A DNA stretch of 64,000 nt from Apiotrichum sp. Y4204 (Eukaryota; Basidiomycota; Tremellomycetes; Trichosporonales; Trichosporonaceae). Both the position numbers and the translations under genes were made by a program. Below, one piece after another: positions 63,625 to 64,000 of this stretch. Below the pieces are notes generated by a model, which saw nothing but the letters and a program-made list of their open reading frames with translations, searched no databases and was not told where the DNA came from. How positions within the stretch are numbered: the stretch's first letter is position 1; every line of letters starts with the position of its first letter. The stretch spans positions 248,001 through 312,000 of the forward strand of contig JAMYHL010000012.1 in NCBI GenBank assembly GCA_025531455.1, written 5' to 3'.

Positions 63625-64000
63625 CTAATGCTCCCCCTCCTGGAGCAGGACAATGAGCCCAATGAGGTACTCCTCCGAAATGGACGAAAAGTAGAACTCG
63701 TGCGACGCATTGTGTGCCGACTCGAGATTGTGTGCAAGCTCTGTTAATGTCAGTCAAGTCCTTCGCAAAAGCTGTAACTCACCGTGCGCAAGGGTAAAGT
63801 ACCACGAAATCAGTGCTTCGCCCCGCTGCCCTCCGTCTAGTTGCTCCTTGTGCCAGCTCTCAAAGTACCGCGCGTTGCAGAACAGGGCGCCGTTCCGGTT
63901 GAACGCAATGAGCGGGCCTGCATGGTCCCAAAAGACGTTGAGCACGTCGTTGGGAAGCTGAGAGTTAGATGACAAGTCGGCTCGTAACTCACCTTGAACA
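63625..64000 (-). CDS. C-terminal end of a DUF3684-like protein with HELAH zinc-site motif (partial)
   Basis: Three exons are visible on the minus strand, beyond 64000-63993, 63957-63783 and 63740-63625, with introns of 35 and 42 nt; the gene continues past the window edge, so start and most domains are missing. The last ~98 residues read LPNDVLNVFWDHAGPLIAFN, RNGALFCNARYFE, then TLAHELAHNLE (HExxH created by splicing) and HEFYFSSISEEYLIGL. I recognise this pattern from the C-terminus of large fungal DUF3684 proteins with an N-terminal HATPase-like (sacsin/Hsp90-like) domain; that assignment is from memory. HELAH could be a metalloprotease site or only a structural remnant. Confidence 0.7.

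Overview
The window is nuclear DNA of a fungus, most likely a basidiomycetous yeast of the Tremellomycetes (Trichosporonales-like). The reasons are GC-rich coding DNA, genes broken by very short GT-AG introns (about 31-60 nt) with CTGAC/CTAAC-like branch sites, and a typical fungal housekeeping gene set. All exon joins below were worked out by hand from splice consensus, reading frame and family motifs. The taxonomic placement is inference. I recognise 24 protein genes and one intron-containing tRNA-Ala; no rRNA, CRISPR array or intact transposon was seen.

Left part (1-16400), metabolic or accessory: an MDR-family reductase (280-1305), a small secreted RNase T1-fold protein (3022-3578), an old yellow enzyme (3953-5159, minus), and a divergent lactose pair: GH2 beta-galactosidase (5993-9042, minus) and a LAC12-like sugar permease (10351-12173, plus). 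These two share a 1.3-kb promoter with four copies of ATTCCCGTTC. They are followed by a 2-oxoglutarate/Fe(II) oxygenase (12658-14026) converging on a DHDPS-family aldolase (14065-15274, minus), and a 59-codon gene of unknown function (16235-16414).

Middle part (16400-35400): a mitochondrial dicarboxylate carrier with two unusually long introns, tRNA-Ala(TGC), an EXS-domain (ERD1/XPR1-like) membrane protein, a twin-CX9C complex I assembly factor (NDUFAF8-like), FG-nucleoporin Nup57/Nup54, a KHDC4-like KH protein, a second secreted RNase T1-fold protein with a roughly 200-residue Lys/Arg-rich tail (29191-30380, minus), and a large F-box protein.

Right part (35400-64000), housekeeping: the giant AAA+ ATPase midasin (35432-50445, 4939 codons in six exons), GINS subunit Psf3, an NAD-binding epimerase-like SDR, retromer Vps29, isopentenyl-diphosphate isomerase, the Hsp70 exchange factor Fes1, a mitochondrial-type methionine aminopeptidase, a Gag1-like-clamp protein, and the 3' end of a DUF3684-like protein with an HELAH motif that runs off the right edge.

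Points of most interest: the two RNase T1-like secreted proteins keep complementary parts of the catalytic set, and one carries a polycationic tail; the lactose pair has a repeated candidate operator; introns go down to 31 nt; and a GATC-dense island lies upstream of midasin.
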